Assembly (NCBI RefSeq): GCF_029873635.1
Contig: NC_080417.1
Coordinates: forward strand, 31,856,214-31,920,213
Direction: 5' to 3'
Source: Malania oleifera
Lineage: Eukaryota; Streptophyta; Magnoliopsida; Santalales; Ximeniaceae
DNA length: 64,000 nt
Below are positions 36,639-48,874 of the stretch, piece by piece. The first letter of the stretch is position 1. The number at the start of each line of letters is the position of its first letter. The position numbers and the translations under genes were made by a program. A model generated the notes under the pieces. That model was not told the origin of the DNA. It saw nothing but the letters and a program-made list of their open reading frames with translations, and searched no databases.

Positions 36639-37712
36639 CCATTGTTTAGTAAAATCCAAATTCCAAAATAGATGAAGGTTGGCTCATGTGTATAGTTAGA
36701 TGATTCTTTAGGGGAGTACAATCTTACAGTTTGTTTAATCATTTCCATACTAAAAATATTTATTCATACTAAATATTAAAATAATTGCTTAGTGTCTCTT
36801 TACTCTTTCAAAAATTCATCTTGAATTTTTAAAATTTTGAAGAACACATGATTTCATTTTATTGGTTGACTTATTACAAACTTAATGATTAACTTACATC
36901 CACTTTTTCTCTCTCATTTTTTTTTCCTTTAATTTTTGCATATAAAGTCATCTAATTTTCCTTCTCCTCACTCATTTGGACCGGCTTCAGTGGTAAGGGT
37001 GAAATTGTGACTTTAGAGACCCCAAGGTCACACATTTGATTTGCCTCTGAGGCATTACACTGGTAAATTATCAGGGATGCATTAATGGGTGGGCGACAAC
37101 ACTTCACCCCCATGAATTTGGTTCCGCACCGGGGGGTCCAAAGGACTCGTCGATGACTGGAGTTCCCACGTCATTAAAATAAAAAAGAAACAAATTTCAT
37201 CACATTTACAATCCACTTGTTTCTCTTTCCCTCCAAGAATATTTACTTTTTTTGGTCTTGTTACTTTTTTTTTTCCAACTTTAATATTTTTCAATAATAT
37301 TTTGTCAATATTAAATTTTATCTAGTTATGAAATTTTTAGATAAAATTTATTGGGCAATAAGAGATTGGTTCTTAGATTTATTTAAAATAAGATTTTATT
37401 CTAATGATTAAGATAAAATTATTTTAGGATTTTTTCAATTGTGGAAATTATTTCCAAATTTTGGTTTAAATTTTCAAAAAATTATGAAAATGTGAACTTA
37501 TTTTTTTAGCTCAAGGTTCTTGCTAAAATTTTATAAAAGAAAGCATTTTTTAGTTGTGTATTTTTTATTTGTAAATTTAAAATAACTTCAACAAATACAA
37601 CTTTTTTAAAAAAAATCAAATTATTATATGGGATAGTATTGGAGATGACGGATTTTGAAGCTTTCGGAAGAAACTAATTACATGATTCAAACAATTCAAC
37701 ACCTCCTCACTT
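36639..37712. repeat. Second copy of the AT-rich duplicated block
   Basis: It matches 22713-23500 (AATTCCAAAATAGATGAAGG, TTTAATATTTTTCAATAATAT, GGGCAATAAGAGATTGG) and 40700-41260 more closely. It carries a SINE at about 36972-37180 that the other copies lack. Confidence 0.75.
36972..37185 (+). mobile_element. Probable tRNA-derived SINE, plus strand
   Basis: A box A-like CAGTGGTAAGGGTG and a box B-like GGTCACACATTTGATT are 30-35 bp apart, followed by a GTTCCGCACCGGGGGG block and an end near CCCACGTCATTAAAATAAAA. The corresponding place in the related block at about 23325 lacks this insert. Clear target duplications were not found. Confidence 0.6.
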
Positions 37713-37959
37713 TTCTAGTATAATGTATACTCGTTTTAAGAAGAGATAATAACACTTAATAACCTTTAAAAGTGGAAGAAATAGAAGTCAAATAGAATTT
37801 TTTTTTTTTTTAACTAGGAGGTTAGATCGTTTTTCATGCAAGGATTGTAAAGTTATTTCAAGTGAAAACCTAATCACACAACATAGAGTCTTAGTGTTAG
37901 ATATATATATATATATATATGTTAAAAAAAAGAAGAAAAATGATAAAATAAACTAGTGT
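37713..37959. other. AT-rich spacer with TA microsatellite
   Basis: No gene is seen. A T14 run lies at about 37800 and about ten TA units at 37900-37920. Confidence 0.4.
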
Positions 37960-38725
37960 AAGAGAATTAGGTGGTGGAACCTAAATGGAGTAAATATAAT
38001 AAAATTAAAAAATGATCAAAGATGAGGATTGGAATATATAGGATGAGATAGATATAAATACTCTTTCTAGTAGATTAGTTAGCTTTATTAAAATGATAGC
38101 AAAATAGATTTTAGGTGAACTAAGGAAAAATTTTCGTATAGTAAAAAAAGTTGGTGGTGAGATCAAGATGCCCAAAAAACTGTAAAGAAAAAAAAAATTA
38201 GTATAAAACGTGGGAAAAAATGTAGAAACATTGATAACTTTAAAAAGTATAAAGAGGCGAGAAAAGATGCAAAAAGGCTGTTAGTGAAGCTAAATACAGA
38301 TCATTTAATAGTTTGTATGATAGATTAGATACAAAAGAAGAGGAAAATGATATATTTAAACTTGTTAAAGTTAGAGAAAGGAAGAGTAAGGACCTAGAAA
38401 ATGTAAAATATATAAAAAGTGAGAATAATATTATCTTGGTTAAGGACGAAGACATTAAAGAAAGATGGTGAAGTTACGTTAGTTGGTTGTTTAATGAAAA
38501 CCAATAAGAAGGCTTAAACTTAGATTTGACAAATGATGAAAAGACTAAAAATATGAGATTTATTTGTAAAATTAGAGTTAATGAAGTTAAGTTTGCACTA
38601 AAAAAGATGAAAAAATGGAAAGTTATAGGATCGGATAAGATCCCAATTGAAGTTTGAAAATACTTAAGTGATAACAGAATTATATGGTTAACTAATTTAT
38701 TTAATACAATTATAAAAACTAAGAA

Positions 38726-39180
38726 ATGTCAGATGAATGGAGGAAAAACACTTTAATACCTATATATAAAAATAAAGAAGATATTCAAAATTGTAATAAC
38801 TATTGTGGAATTAGACTTATGAGTCATACAATGAAACTTTGGGAAATGGTAGTTGAACAAAGATTAAGGTTAGAAATGAATGTTTCAGAAAATCAATTTA
38901 ATTTTATGTCTGGGAGATCTACCACAAAAAATATATATCTTTTAAGAAGATTAATGGAAAAGTTTAGGAAAAAGAAGATAGACTTGTATATGATATTTAT
39001 TGACCTAGAGAAAGCATATGATAGGATACCTAGGGAAGTTCTATGGTAGGTTTTAGAAAAAAAGGGTGTATATAGTAGGTATACTAATGTCATTAAGGAT
39101 ATGTACGATGGAGTAATGACTATTGTATAGATTATAAATGGAGAAATTAAAGAATTTTCAATCACCATAGGAGTACATCA
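38726..39180 (+). pseudogene. RTE reverse transcriptase, fingers and palm
   Basis: The 107-codon open frame reads [60 protein letters not shown] and [18 protein letters not shown]. These are RTE-clade RT blocks, including the first catalytic Asp (FIDLEKAYD). After a stop at the end of that frame it goes on with EKKGVYSRYTN and the HQGS block before the LTR insertion. Confidence 0.88.
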
Positions 39181-39192
39181 AGGATCTTATTT

Positions 39193-39541
39193 GAGCCTGA
39201 AAACATTCATGATCCAATGGATAAAGAGAGAGAGAGCGCAGGTGGGGTTGCATGGAAGGTGGTGCAGCGGCTACGGCTCAAAGGAGAAAGAAATTAGGAT
39301 CGTTTATGCTTTGATACCATGAAAACATTCACGATCCAATGCAAAACGAGAGAGAAAAAAATAGAAAGAAAGAGATTCAATCGCAAAAGAGAGAGAGTTT
39401 CTATGCAAGAGGCAAACTTAATTACATAATTGCATACCATTGGAACTAATAAGCCCAACTCTAATAATGATACAAAGACTAAAGTGCCCTTAAACTAAAA
39501 TATTACTTACATAATACAATATAATATAATATAATAGAGCC
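39193..39541 (-). mobile_element. Small LTR remnant (39198-39536) with GAGCC duplication
   Basis: GAGCC lies at 39193-39197 and 39537-39541. The insert has a direct repeat, TGAAAACATTCATGATCCAA at 39198 and TGAAAACATTCACGATCCAA at 39319. Just before the second copy is GCTTTGATACCA, the complement of a tRNA-iMet primer site. I read this as a minus-oriented element: LTR at 39319-39536, primer site and a short interior of about 100 bp, then a truncated second LTR. It could be a TRIM. It cuts the RTE RT exactly at HQGSxLS/PY. Confidence 0.75.
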
Positions 39542-39600
39542 CTTATCCTTTTGTTTTAATGATAGACCAAATTGATTAAGAGTATTCAAAATTAGATTCC

Positions 39601-39823
39601 ATGGTATATGTTGTTTGCAGATGATATTGCATTAATTGATGAAACTAGGGGTAGAATAGAGGCCGAGTTAGAATTATGGAAAGAAGTTTTGAAATTTAAA
39701 GGCTTTAGGATAAGTAGAAATAAGACAGAATATATGAAATGTAATTTCAATAATTGTAGGAGGAATATTGGAGACAAAGTTAAACTTTATGATGAAGAAA
39801 TAAATAGCCCTTGTAAATTTTGA
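39601..39823 (+). pseudogene. RTE reverse transcriptase, catalytic FADD and thumb
   Basis: After the insertion the frame reads MLFADDIALIDETRGRIEAE with both catalytic Asp residues, then ELELWKEVLKFKGFRISRNK and TEYMKCNF, the usual RTE continuation. The short stretch between the HQGS block and FADD is damaged. Confidence 0.87.
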
Positions 39824-40429
39824 TACCTTGAATCAATTATGCAAGCTGAAGGAGAAATTGAATATGATGTAATGCATAGAGTTAAAGCAGGTTGGGTAAA
39901 ATGGAGAAGTGTTTCAAGTGTGCTTTGTGATCGTAGAATACTCCTTAAAATTAAAATGTAAGTTTTATAGGACGATTGTAAGACTACTATGCTATATGGA
40001 TCCAAATGTTAAGCGGCAAAGAAACAGAATATCCCAAAAGTAAAAGTTGCCGAGGTGAGAAGGCTTAAATGGATAAGTGGTATAATACTGAAAGATAAAT
40101 TAAGGAATGAACATAATCTCGGTAAGTTAGGTGTAGCTCTTACAGAAAATAAGATAAGAAAGGAACGACTCAGATGCTATTGACACTTGCAATGTAGACC
40201 ACATAGTGTACCAGTAAGGAAGAGTAAGTTAGTTATTGTGAGGGACAGTAGAAGGAGTACAGGTACACCTAAAATAACTTGGAAGAATATAGTGAGTACA
40301 AATTTAATAGTCCTAAATCTATAAAAAGAAATGGTCTGTGATCGCATAAATTGACGAAAAAGATTTCATGTAGCCGACCTTAACTAGTGAGACTTAAGGC
40401 TTGATTTTGTTGTTGTTGTTATATATTTA

Positions 40430-41870
40430 ATTTTTGATTGGTTGATTTTTTAACTATTGAATTTCTATTAATGACTCATTTAATAATTTAATTAATTTAT
40501 CATAATTTTGTACTCAATTTATTTGAAATATATATTTCCAATTTCATGGGCTAATCAAAATTTATTTATATTTTTATTTATAGTTTATGTTTAAAAGTAT
40601 AAGTCCCTCTTCTTTTTTCTTTTTTTCCTATATAAATGTCTGACATGTTTTGTTATTAACAAATAAATAAATAAAGACAAATGATTGATAGTATGTGTTT
40701 GGCCCAATCAAAAGTCATTGTTTAGTAAAATCCAAATTCCAAAATAGATGAAGGCTGGCTCATGCGTACATTGTTTACCTTTTTTGGTCTTGTTATTTTT
40801 TGTTTTCCAACTTTAATATTTTTCAATAATAATTGTCAATATTTATTAAATTTTATCTAGTTGTGAAATTTTTGGATACAAATTATCGGGCAAAGAGATT
40901 GATTCTTAGAATATTTAAAATAAGATTTTTTAAATGATTAAGATTAAATTATTTTGGGATTCGTTCAATTGTGGAAATTATTTTCAAATTTTTATTTAAT
41001 TTTTCAAAAATTATAAAAATGTGAACTTATTTTTTTAGCTCAAGGTTCTTGCTAAAAATATATAAAAGAATGTGTTTTTAGTCGTGTGAAGTTATTTTTT
41101 TTTTTTACTTTTTTAGTACATTTAAAATAATTTCAACAAATACAACTTTTTTGTTTCAAATTATTATATGAGATAGTATTGGAAATGATGGATTTTGAAG
41201 CTTTGGAAAAAGCTAATTACATAGTTCAAACAATTCAAAATTTAAGATCTGAGTTCCATGCTTTATATGCAAAGTAAAAAGTTAGAAATGTCAAAAAGAA
41301 CAAAAAGATATTTCCCAATTTTCTTATATAAATTTAGAAAATTAATAAACAAGGTGTATTTTTTAATTATTTAAAATTTAAAAATGGAATATAAAACTAT
41401 TTACATAAGCAAATAACGGCAAAATTTTTTATTTCTGTTCATTTATTTTAAACAAACGTTGTACAACTAAAAAATAATTTTTTTGTAATTCTTTATAAAA
41501 TTAAATTGAAAAAATAAAATAAAATTTTTTTTTTTTTGCAAAAAATGGGCTTTATTTTCTTTTCTAAAGCAAAATAGAGTTTTGTTTAAGATGAAATTAT
41601 TAGTTACTTTTCTTAAAAAAACGATGTTAATTTATACTAGTAGCTAGTATAATTGTAGTAAAAATATCGAAATATTTATTATAACTTCAGTATTTTTTGG
41701 GAATTTTCAAATTAAATGAAGAACAGGTGATGGTTATTTGTAGTTCTTAATTATTTTAAGTTAAGAGTTAAATATTAAAGGAAAATAATTAAAATAATGT
41801 CATTAATTAATTTAAATTATGTTTCTCCATTTAACATAAAGTTAATATGAAATATTATTTTGATCTCTTT
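40430..41870. repeat. Third copy of the AT-rich duplicated block
   Basis: Parts appear in the order 40530-40715 (matching 23810-23990), 40700-41260 (matching 36639-37700 with a 560-bp gap where the SINE lies) and 41570-41870 (matching 23510-23830). It shows the uninterrupted target of element A at 40710 (CCCAATCAAAAG). A MITE-like AT-rich piece may occupy 41270-41560. Confidence 0.75.
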
Positions 41871-42313
41871 GGCTTGTATATATAAAAACTTTGTGATAAT
41901 TTTAATTTTTGTAAGTATAAAATATTAGAGGATACTAAATTATTATGTTTTGATAAGTTAAAATCTATGATAAGTAAAATAAATAAAGGAAAATGACTAT
42001 CTACTTCTAATCTATTTAAAATTTTTTAAATGTTCAATTTTAAGAGCATATTTGATTCACATAATTTGTTGACTTTTTAATCTACTTAATACTTCTATAA
42101 TTTCTATTAATTATAAATAAAAAATATTATTTTTAAACTCTTAAACTATTACGCACATTTTGCCAAAATGTGGAAATAAAAAAATAGTGAAGATACATTG
42201 CAAATGAAAGGACTTTCAAGAAATATTTAAAAATTGAATTTGATTTCATTTTTTTTTTTATGATTCCCGATTGTGAATTCAATTTCGATCTTAGATGTTC
42301 ATGAATCAACAAT
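41871..42313. other. AT-rich DNA, no gene seen
   Basis: No ORF and no recognised repeat. It forms the left flank of the L1 insertion. Confidence 0.4.
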
Positions 42314-42852
42314 TACTCAAATAGAATCCCTTTTTTTTTTTTTTTTTAGAAATAGCTGGAAGTCACCCACATAGTTGCACCGTCTCATTATTAATAACTC
42401 TCACTTATTATAGAGGAAAATCGTGATTACAAACAAAGCCTTTGGGAGATTACAAATAAACACAAAAAAAAAAAAAAAAAACCCTCCCAAAAACTAACTA
42501 CAAACCAAAAAAATAAAATAAAATAGAAAAACCAAATTTAAACAAACCTAACCAAACGATCCAGACTAAACCTGCCTAAGACAAATAACCAAGCAAACTA
42601 CATAACCTAACATCTAATGCTAGGGAAGCCGAGACTATCAAGTCTCAATATGCCTCTAAGCTTCCTCAGAAGCTCATCCCCTTCCTCGAAACTATATATC
42701 ATACCTTCTTCACCTTGACGAGCAAAATAACCTGCCGCTTAATTAGTCTCTATATAAATGTGTCGAATAGAGAACCGAAGACCTTGAAGCTCTGAAACAA
42801 TCTCCTCCCAAAAATCTCATAAATATCATATCGTGCATTTATCATTATTGAT

Positions 42853-43647
42853 CTAATCAACAATCAGCTTAGAATCACATTCAATAATAATATTACAAAA
42901 GCTCAAATCCTTACATAACAACACCCCCATGTGCAAAGCACGAAACTCAGCTTCATTATTCGTACCTTGTCCAAAATAAGAAGAAAAAACACCTTTAAGA
43001 TTGTCAAAGGAATCTTGAATAGGGCCTCCACCCCCACACGAACTCGGATTACCTCTACAGCTTCTGTCAACATTTAACTTCACAAAACCCGTTGATGGTT
43101 TCTCCCAAACAACTATACGCTGTCTTCTAAGATTATGAGGCACTATTCGAGATATGTCAAATAAATCAAACCCCTCAGACCTGGATTGCAAAACAGAATG
43201 CTCTATCAAAATCCGCCTAATCCAAAAACAAATGGATCTCCAAACCCCCTCCTTAGACTCCACTGTATTTTTCATCCTAACTTTGCACTGAAATTGCCAA
43301 ATATACCAAGTGATTATAGAGGGAATTAACCCAATAATAATGCCACATTGAGAAGACTTTTTTGCTAAAGAAAACCAATGAAAGACACGCCCCCACCAGG
43401 TTCCTGCAATGAATTTCGGCAGGCCCAAAATACAAGTCGCTCTATCCCAAACAAACAAAGCCACCTCCCTTGAACTCAACACATGATCAAGCATTTCAAT
43501 CTTCTTGTTAATACAACAGTCACATCTTGAAGCACGATAAATACCACAATGCTGGATGCATATATTCACCGGCATACAATTGAATCGAGCCTTCCACATA
43601 CACGCTGAGATTTTTTTTGGGAGAAAATTATGCCATATCCACTCCAT
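42853..43647 (-). pseudogene. L1 ORF2: zf-RVT and RNase H domains
   Basis: The 264-codon open frame starts with WHNFLPKKISACMWKARFN, then CDCCINKKIEMLDHVL, the zinc-binding zf-RVT region at the C-terminus of plant L1 ORF2. Further on, VKLNVDRSCRGNPSSCGGGG, NNEAEFRALHMG and IIIECDSKLIVD are the RNase H blocks with D, E and D catalytic positions. Plant L1 elements often carry this RNase H domain. The frame stops just after the third acidic block. Confidence 0.9.
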
Positions 43648-45242
43648 ACCCGGGTAATTGTCTTGCTTTAATTTGATAATTTCTCAAGCACCAGATGACG
43701 AAAAAATTCCATCCAAAGTCAGGTTCCATATTAGAACATCTAGACCCTGTTTCTTACTATGCAACGAGAGCAAAATGTCACCCAACATATCAGGACCTAT
43801 AAGATCTTGCATTCGCTCCTAATTCCACCCATTGTCATCCATGTAATCCCTCACCTGGATAAGAGAACAGGAGACGTCCTCCACGTTTAAACAAAGAGGC
43901 CCTGAATTCAGTCAGCGATCAAACCAAAAGGAGACCCGTCCATCACGAACTCTCCAAATGGTGTTCTCACAAACAACCGGCAAAACTTGCATTAAGGACT
44001 TCCAAAACCTTGAACAACCTGAATAATTGCTAGCAAGAGCAAGATGCCCTTTCAAAACATATTTAGCCTTAAAAAATCTCATCCATAAATTATCCATTTT
44101 CAACAAATGGCAAACAAACTTTATGTGAAGAGATCTCTGCACCTCCACAAAATCTCTAATTCTCAAACCTCTTTCCAACTAGGGAACGCATAATTTCTTC
44201 CAAGCCCGCCATTTACGCTTAAACTTTCCATTTTTCTCTCCCCAAAAGAATGAGGATAAAACAAAGTTTACCTTCTTCAGGGTAGAACGAGGTACATCAA
44301 GAATAGCCAGCAAGTGAAGTGGCATAGATGACAGTATATGTTTCAACAGAATTAACCGACCACCTTGCGACAAAAGCTTAAGCTTCCAACTCGCCACCTT
44401 TGATTGAATTTTATTAACCAAAGGTTCCAGAATTCTTGCTTTAAGCCTTCCTGACACAAGAGGAATGCCCAAGTATGTTGTAGGAAAGGATTCTTCAAGA
44501 AAACCCGAGGTCCTGTAAATCTCACGATGCCTTAATATATTAAGGAGCTTAGAAAAATACACAGCAAATTTCTCCTTACTAATATGCTAGCCTCACCATT
44601 TTTCATACAACTCAAGAGTCTTCAATAAATTCCGAAATGACCTTGCATCTCTATTAGAAAAAATCAATAAATCATATGCATAAATAAGATGTGAAACGAT
44701 AAGAGCATCAACAAGATGGAAAAATCTACCATTCTTGCCCAACATAAAATTTTATTATAACAACCTAGACAAGACTTCTTCCATAAAAATAATGAGGTAA
44801 GGCGAGAGAGGACCCCTTGACGCAAACCCCTCGTTGGTTTAAAAAAAAACCTTTGAAAGAGTCATTTAGCATAATAAAGAACCAAGGAGACTGAATACAA
44901 TTTGCCATAATCCCCCAAAATTATCACCAAAACCAAAAGCCACCAGGACATCTAAGAGAAAACACCAATTAACTCAGTCATAAGCCTTGGCCATATCAAT
45001 CTTAAGCATTACATTGCTACCCTGATTTTTCCTATGTATCGAATGCACCATCTCCGAGGCCAAAGTAATATTTTCAAAAATATTACATCCCGAAATAAAA
45101 GCTCCTAATTCCTAAGATATCATCTTATGTAAAACCCATGTCAACCGAGCCACTAAAATCTTTGAAAAAATTTTATACGCCACGGAACACAAACTTATAA
45201 GTCTAAACTTATCAAAACTCTTTCGATCCAACACTTTAGTGA
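43648..45242 (-). pseudogene. L1 ORF2: RT palm, thumb and C-terminal region
   Basis: From right to left the minus strand gives FDKFRLISLCSVAYKIFSKI and NVMLKIDMAKAYD (catalytic Asp block) near 45230-44970. The active-site block near 44680 reads IYAYDLLIF, where the expected YADD has become YAYD, so a catalytic Asp is lost. Then come TYLGIPLVSGRLKARIL, GGRLILLKHILSSMPLHLLA (44179-44562) and SLHIKFVCHLLKMDNLWMRF (43912-44178). Several stops separate these frames. Confidence 0.85.
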
Positions 45243-47414
45243 TGTAATTGGTGTGATCCCAAGAGGGGGGTGAATTGGGTATTAAAAATTTCTCCTAGGT
45301 TAATTCAAGATAACAATAGTATTACACAACCTAAGGTCTTTCTAAGTAGTCTCAATTCCCCCAATTAATCAGATATGCTAATATTTAAAACTAATAAATC
45401 ATTCATAACAATTTAAATATTGGCATATAGATACCACATCATATCCCATTTAAATTTAAAGGTGTGTATGTAAAAATGATTTACCAATTAATGCGAACCT
45501 ACACGAGTGCAACATATCTTATTTAATTCAAATGTGTGCATGTAGATAATTATAACAATAAATAAACAAGCATACACATATAGAAATTAAAGTGCAGAAA
45601 ATAAATGAGATAGAGAGACACACACACGATATTTGTTATTAAAGTTTGGCCAAACCAGCCTACGTCTCCGCCTTGGACATAATCCCTAAGGATTCTACTA
45701 TTCATGCTCACTTAAACGGGTGGAGTAGAAGCCGTTTACAACCTTTCCTTACGGGGTAAGGTAAATCCCAGCTCAATTACCAGGTTAAGCCCAACTGGTC
45801 TCCCTTATGGGGCGGAGAAACCCCAACTCAATTCATGGGTTGAGCCACAACCAACACTCCTTGAGAGACAGAGATACCTCAACAACACTTTACGAGTAGT
45901 GCCAAAACCTAGCTAAATTTTCAAGCTGAGTCCAACTGGTCTCCCTTACGGAACAGAGACTTTCCAGTTCAATTTACGGGTTGAACCCAACCGATATAAT
46001 AAAGATGTAATTTTTGTACACATAAAAGTACTTCTAAATACAAGCAAAGATGTACAATATTAACGCTCTTAAAATGCACTCTCTAATGATATGAAACATA
46101 CTCAGAGAGTGAGGGTGTTATTTTCAAAATAATATTTTTAATCTTTAAAAAATAATGTGTATAATAAGTGCTTCAAAGATTTTACCCTAATAAAAAAATT
46201 TCTCCAAATTTTTTTCCAATATGAAATAGGAGAACTTAGGGTTTTGGTTTTTCAAATGATTTTTACAACATAAAAATTTATCCATGAAAGCATGGATGTA
46301 AAAATAAATGCCTTAAAATAAAAATGCTCTCTTTCAAAAAGTTTTTCAAATGATCAAAAGGAAAGAGAGTAGGAGAGTAAAAATATTGTCCTAAAGGAAA
46401 GATTTTTGCAATAAAAATATGTTTGGGGGAACTTTGAATAAAATAGCCTAAATAAATTTGAGAGAAAATTTTGACTAATCAAAATTTCTAATCAGGCTTA
46501 TGGAAGGGGTATATATAGAGTTCTGGAAATTTTGACTGTTGAGGGACACGTTCGGTATATTGAAAATGTTTAATTAAAAAATTAATGACGTTTTAGTGCT
46601 TAAAAAAATTTCCAACCCGAGAGGTTCGGTTGCCTGGTGCTAAGGCCGGTCGACTGAACACACACAAAATTTTGAAATTGATTTTGGGTTCGGTTGGTCA
46701 TGGGAGATGATTGGTCGGCTGGCCAAGGCGATTTGCCAAACCTTCATAGGTTCGGTTGGCCGAGCCTAAGTCCGATTTGTCGATTCTTGAGGCTTGGTCG
46801 GCTGATGGCATTTTGACTTAAAAGATCGGTCGGTTAGGGCATGTAGAAAGGCCAAGTTTTAAAGTCGGTTGACCGTGGAAGTAGTGTTAAAAAATGGTCG
46901 ATCGACCAAGCCTAGTCAAACATTTGACTTCTGGCTAGTCGGTTGATTGAGGCACTTTGAACGTGCATGGGTTGGTCGACTGACGTCAATAAGGATCCTA
47001 GGTTTGACTTTGTTTTTTACCCTAAAGTTATTTTAAAACCTTTGTAAGTTATAGACACATTTGAAAAAGGTTTGAATGAAAGGTTTAAGTCCCTTAAGGT
47101 CATTCTATGGTCATTCTAAGCTTTGGTATTCATATCATGCAGATGCATGCATTATTACAGATTAAGATAAAAATTAAATGCAATACAAATTAAAATCAGT
47201 GTCTTCGTCTTCTTCTTTACTCTTTTGTCTTCATGGAATATGCCAGATTGAGCTTTAAGTTCTTTCTTAGTTTCCATGTCCTTTTGATCTTATGTGTGAC
47301 CTGATTTATATACCTGTTCACACACTTAAAAACACAAATAAGATACGAGTGCTTTGTCAACATCAAAACAGAGATTGAACTCAAAAAGTCAACATTTAGG
47401 ATTCAACACAATGA
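45238..47414 (-). mobile_element. Solo LTR (about 45243-47409) in the L1 RT, minus orientation
   Basis: The left edge TGTAATTGGTGTGATCCCAA is the complement of the related LTR end (GGGATTGCACC), and GGGGGGTGAATTGGG matches the same LTR. The right edge is near TTCAACAC at 47409. The flanks AGTGA (45238-45242) and AATGA (47410-47414) match at 4 of 5. On either side, L1 RT sequence continues. The sequence shares the AGGCGGAGACGTAG-type block and the array of TCGGTCGACC-like motifs (46540-47000) with the LTRs at 2847 and 25634. The minus strand has CTCTATATATACCCC near 46510 as a TATA-like site. Confidence 0.8.
46540..47000 (-). repeat. Array of TCGRCCGAAC-like motifs in the minus solo LTR
   Basis: Variants such as AGGTTCGGTTGCC, GGTTCGGTTGGCCGAGCC, AAGTCGGTTGACCG and ATGGTCGATCGACCAAGCC recur every 25-50 bp, in inverted orientation relative to 3235-3640, as expected for a minus-oriented LTR. 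The array lies upstream (higher coordinates) of the TATA-like site. Confidence 0.72.
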
Positions 47415-48262
47415 AAGAAGAGGAATAGAACCTAGGTAGCTTTGTTCCCTTAAAAAATCGTTGCAACTTCAACAATATCATCTTTCATAATATCCCAACA
47501 AGCCATATAGAAACCGGACCCAAATCCATTGGGACCAGGAGAACTATGCTTCGGAATAGAGAAAACCGCATCACAAACTTCCTCAACCACAAGAATCGCA
47601 CTGAGCATAGAATTTTCCTCTCTTGTTAAAATTGGCTGAATAACAGGATCCAAATCGGCATGAATAACCTCTTGTTCCTCAGTCAGAAAATTATGGAAGT
47701 AATTAATAGCTTCTTGATGAATTTCCTCTAGAGAAGAAAAAACAGAGCCATCTACCAAGTGCATATTAGTCACCATGGATTTCTTCCATCTCTGTTTAAC
47801 AGAAGCACGAAAAAACCTTGAGTTTTGATCTCCTTCAAGAAGCCACTTCTTCATAGCTTTCTGAGCCCAACAAGCTTCTTCTCTAGCCTCCCACTCCGCC
47901 AACTCCATTTTGGTACTCAAAAAATCAGCCTCAACTTGTTGATCAAACTGAGCCTGAAGTTGAAACTCAAGTATCTCCAACTTTTCTTCAAGAGCGTGAA
48001 TGTTAAGATTTACCCGACCGAAGGTCTGTTTATTCCAAGTTCTTAACACATTTTTCAATTTTTTAAGCTTTGCCGCTAGTTTAAATAAACCACTCGAAGA
48101 TTCCAACAGCTTCCACACCTCCTCCACACAGCCCAAAAAGGAATTGTGAGAAACCCACATATTTTGGAATTTAAACGGAGTCAGACCATACTGTACCCGA
48201 GGAGCCGACAAATGAACCACCATCAGACAATGATCAAAAGACTTCCTAGGCAAATATTCCAT
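47410..48262 (-). pseudogene. L1 ORF2: endonuclease end, linker and RT start
   Basis: The 270-codon frame (47450-48262) opens with YLPRKSFDHCLMVV, the end of the endonuclease (SDH site, here FDH). It goes on with a Glu/Lys-rich linker (EARE.CWAQKAMKKWLLEGDQ, NSRFF) and reaches IPKHSSPGPNGFGSGFY, the conserved start of the RT domain. It is then cut by the solo LTR. A stop separates it from the main endonuclease frame. Confidence 0.9.
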
Positions 48263-48280
48263 ATATGCCGAATGAAATAA

Positions 48281-48874
48281 ACTCTAAAAAGCAACATTAA
48301 CCAAAACACGATCAAGTCTTGCCCAACTACGAGACCTCCCTATATGCCCATTGCAACCCTGAAATCTCATCTCAAGAAGACTACAATAATTCAGACAATT
48401 ATTAAATTCCGACATCACCACCAATGGACGTTGATTACCCCTAATTCGTTCACTATCACTACGGATGACATTAAAATCTCCAACCATTAACCATGGAGAC
48501 TCCCCATCACATAAATTCTGAAGATCCTCCCAAAGAAAGTGTCGCTCCAAATGAGAACACTTAGCATAGACAAAAGAAACCAAAATTTTCCTAGCATTAA
48601 AATGAACCCAACCCGACAAGGCTTGGTCCAAAGAGTGAATAATATCCACATGGTAACTTTCCTTCCATAAAATCCAGACTTTCCCTCCCGAATCTTCATT
48701 GCAACAAAAATATTGAAAACCCCAAAAAGAAGCTAACCTCGGCATAGCAACCGAATTATGAAAAGGTTCAAGAATAGCTACCGCAACAACATGAAACTTC
48801 CGAATAATAACTTTCAGACGACTCCGAGAACGACCCAACCCTCTTATGTTCCACACTAAAATGGTGTCAATCAT
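48281..48874 (-). pseudogene. L1 ORF2: APE-type endonuclease
   Basis: The 196-codon frame opens MIDTILVWNIRGLGRSRSRL and has VVAVAILEP with the catalytic Glu, VSFVYAKC, WLMVGDFNVI with the Asp-Asn pair, and SWARLDRVLVN with a further catalytic Asp. These are the ordered motifs of the apurinic-endonuclease-like domain that nicks target DNA to prime reverse transcription. The start is close to the natural ORF2 start. A stop at 48281-48283 precedes the SDH-like end. Confidence 0.92.

Larger units (their letters stand above)
37960..40421 (+). mobile_element. RTE-type non-LTR retrotransposon, 5' truncated, plus strand
   Basis: Frames across this stretch give the linker after the endonuclease (KKCRNIDNFKKYKEARKDAK near 38220-38275), the RT fingers and palm, a FADD catalytic box and a C-terminal region (WISG, KARKERLR-like near 40070-40180). 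It ends in TTGTTGTTGTTGTT at 40407, the simple 3' tail typical of RTE elements. Many frameshifts are present. The endonuclease is missing at the left. A small LTR remnant (39198-39536) interrupts the RT. Confidence 0.85.
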
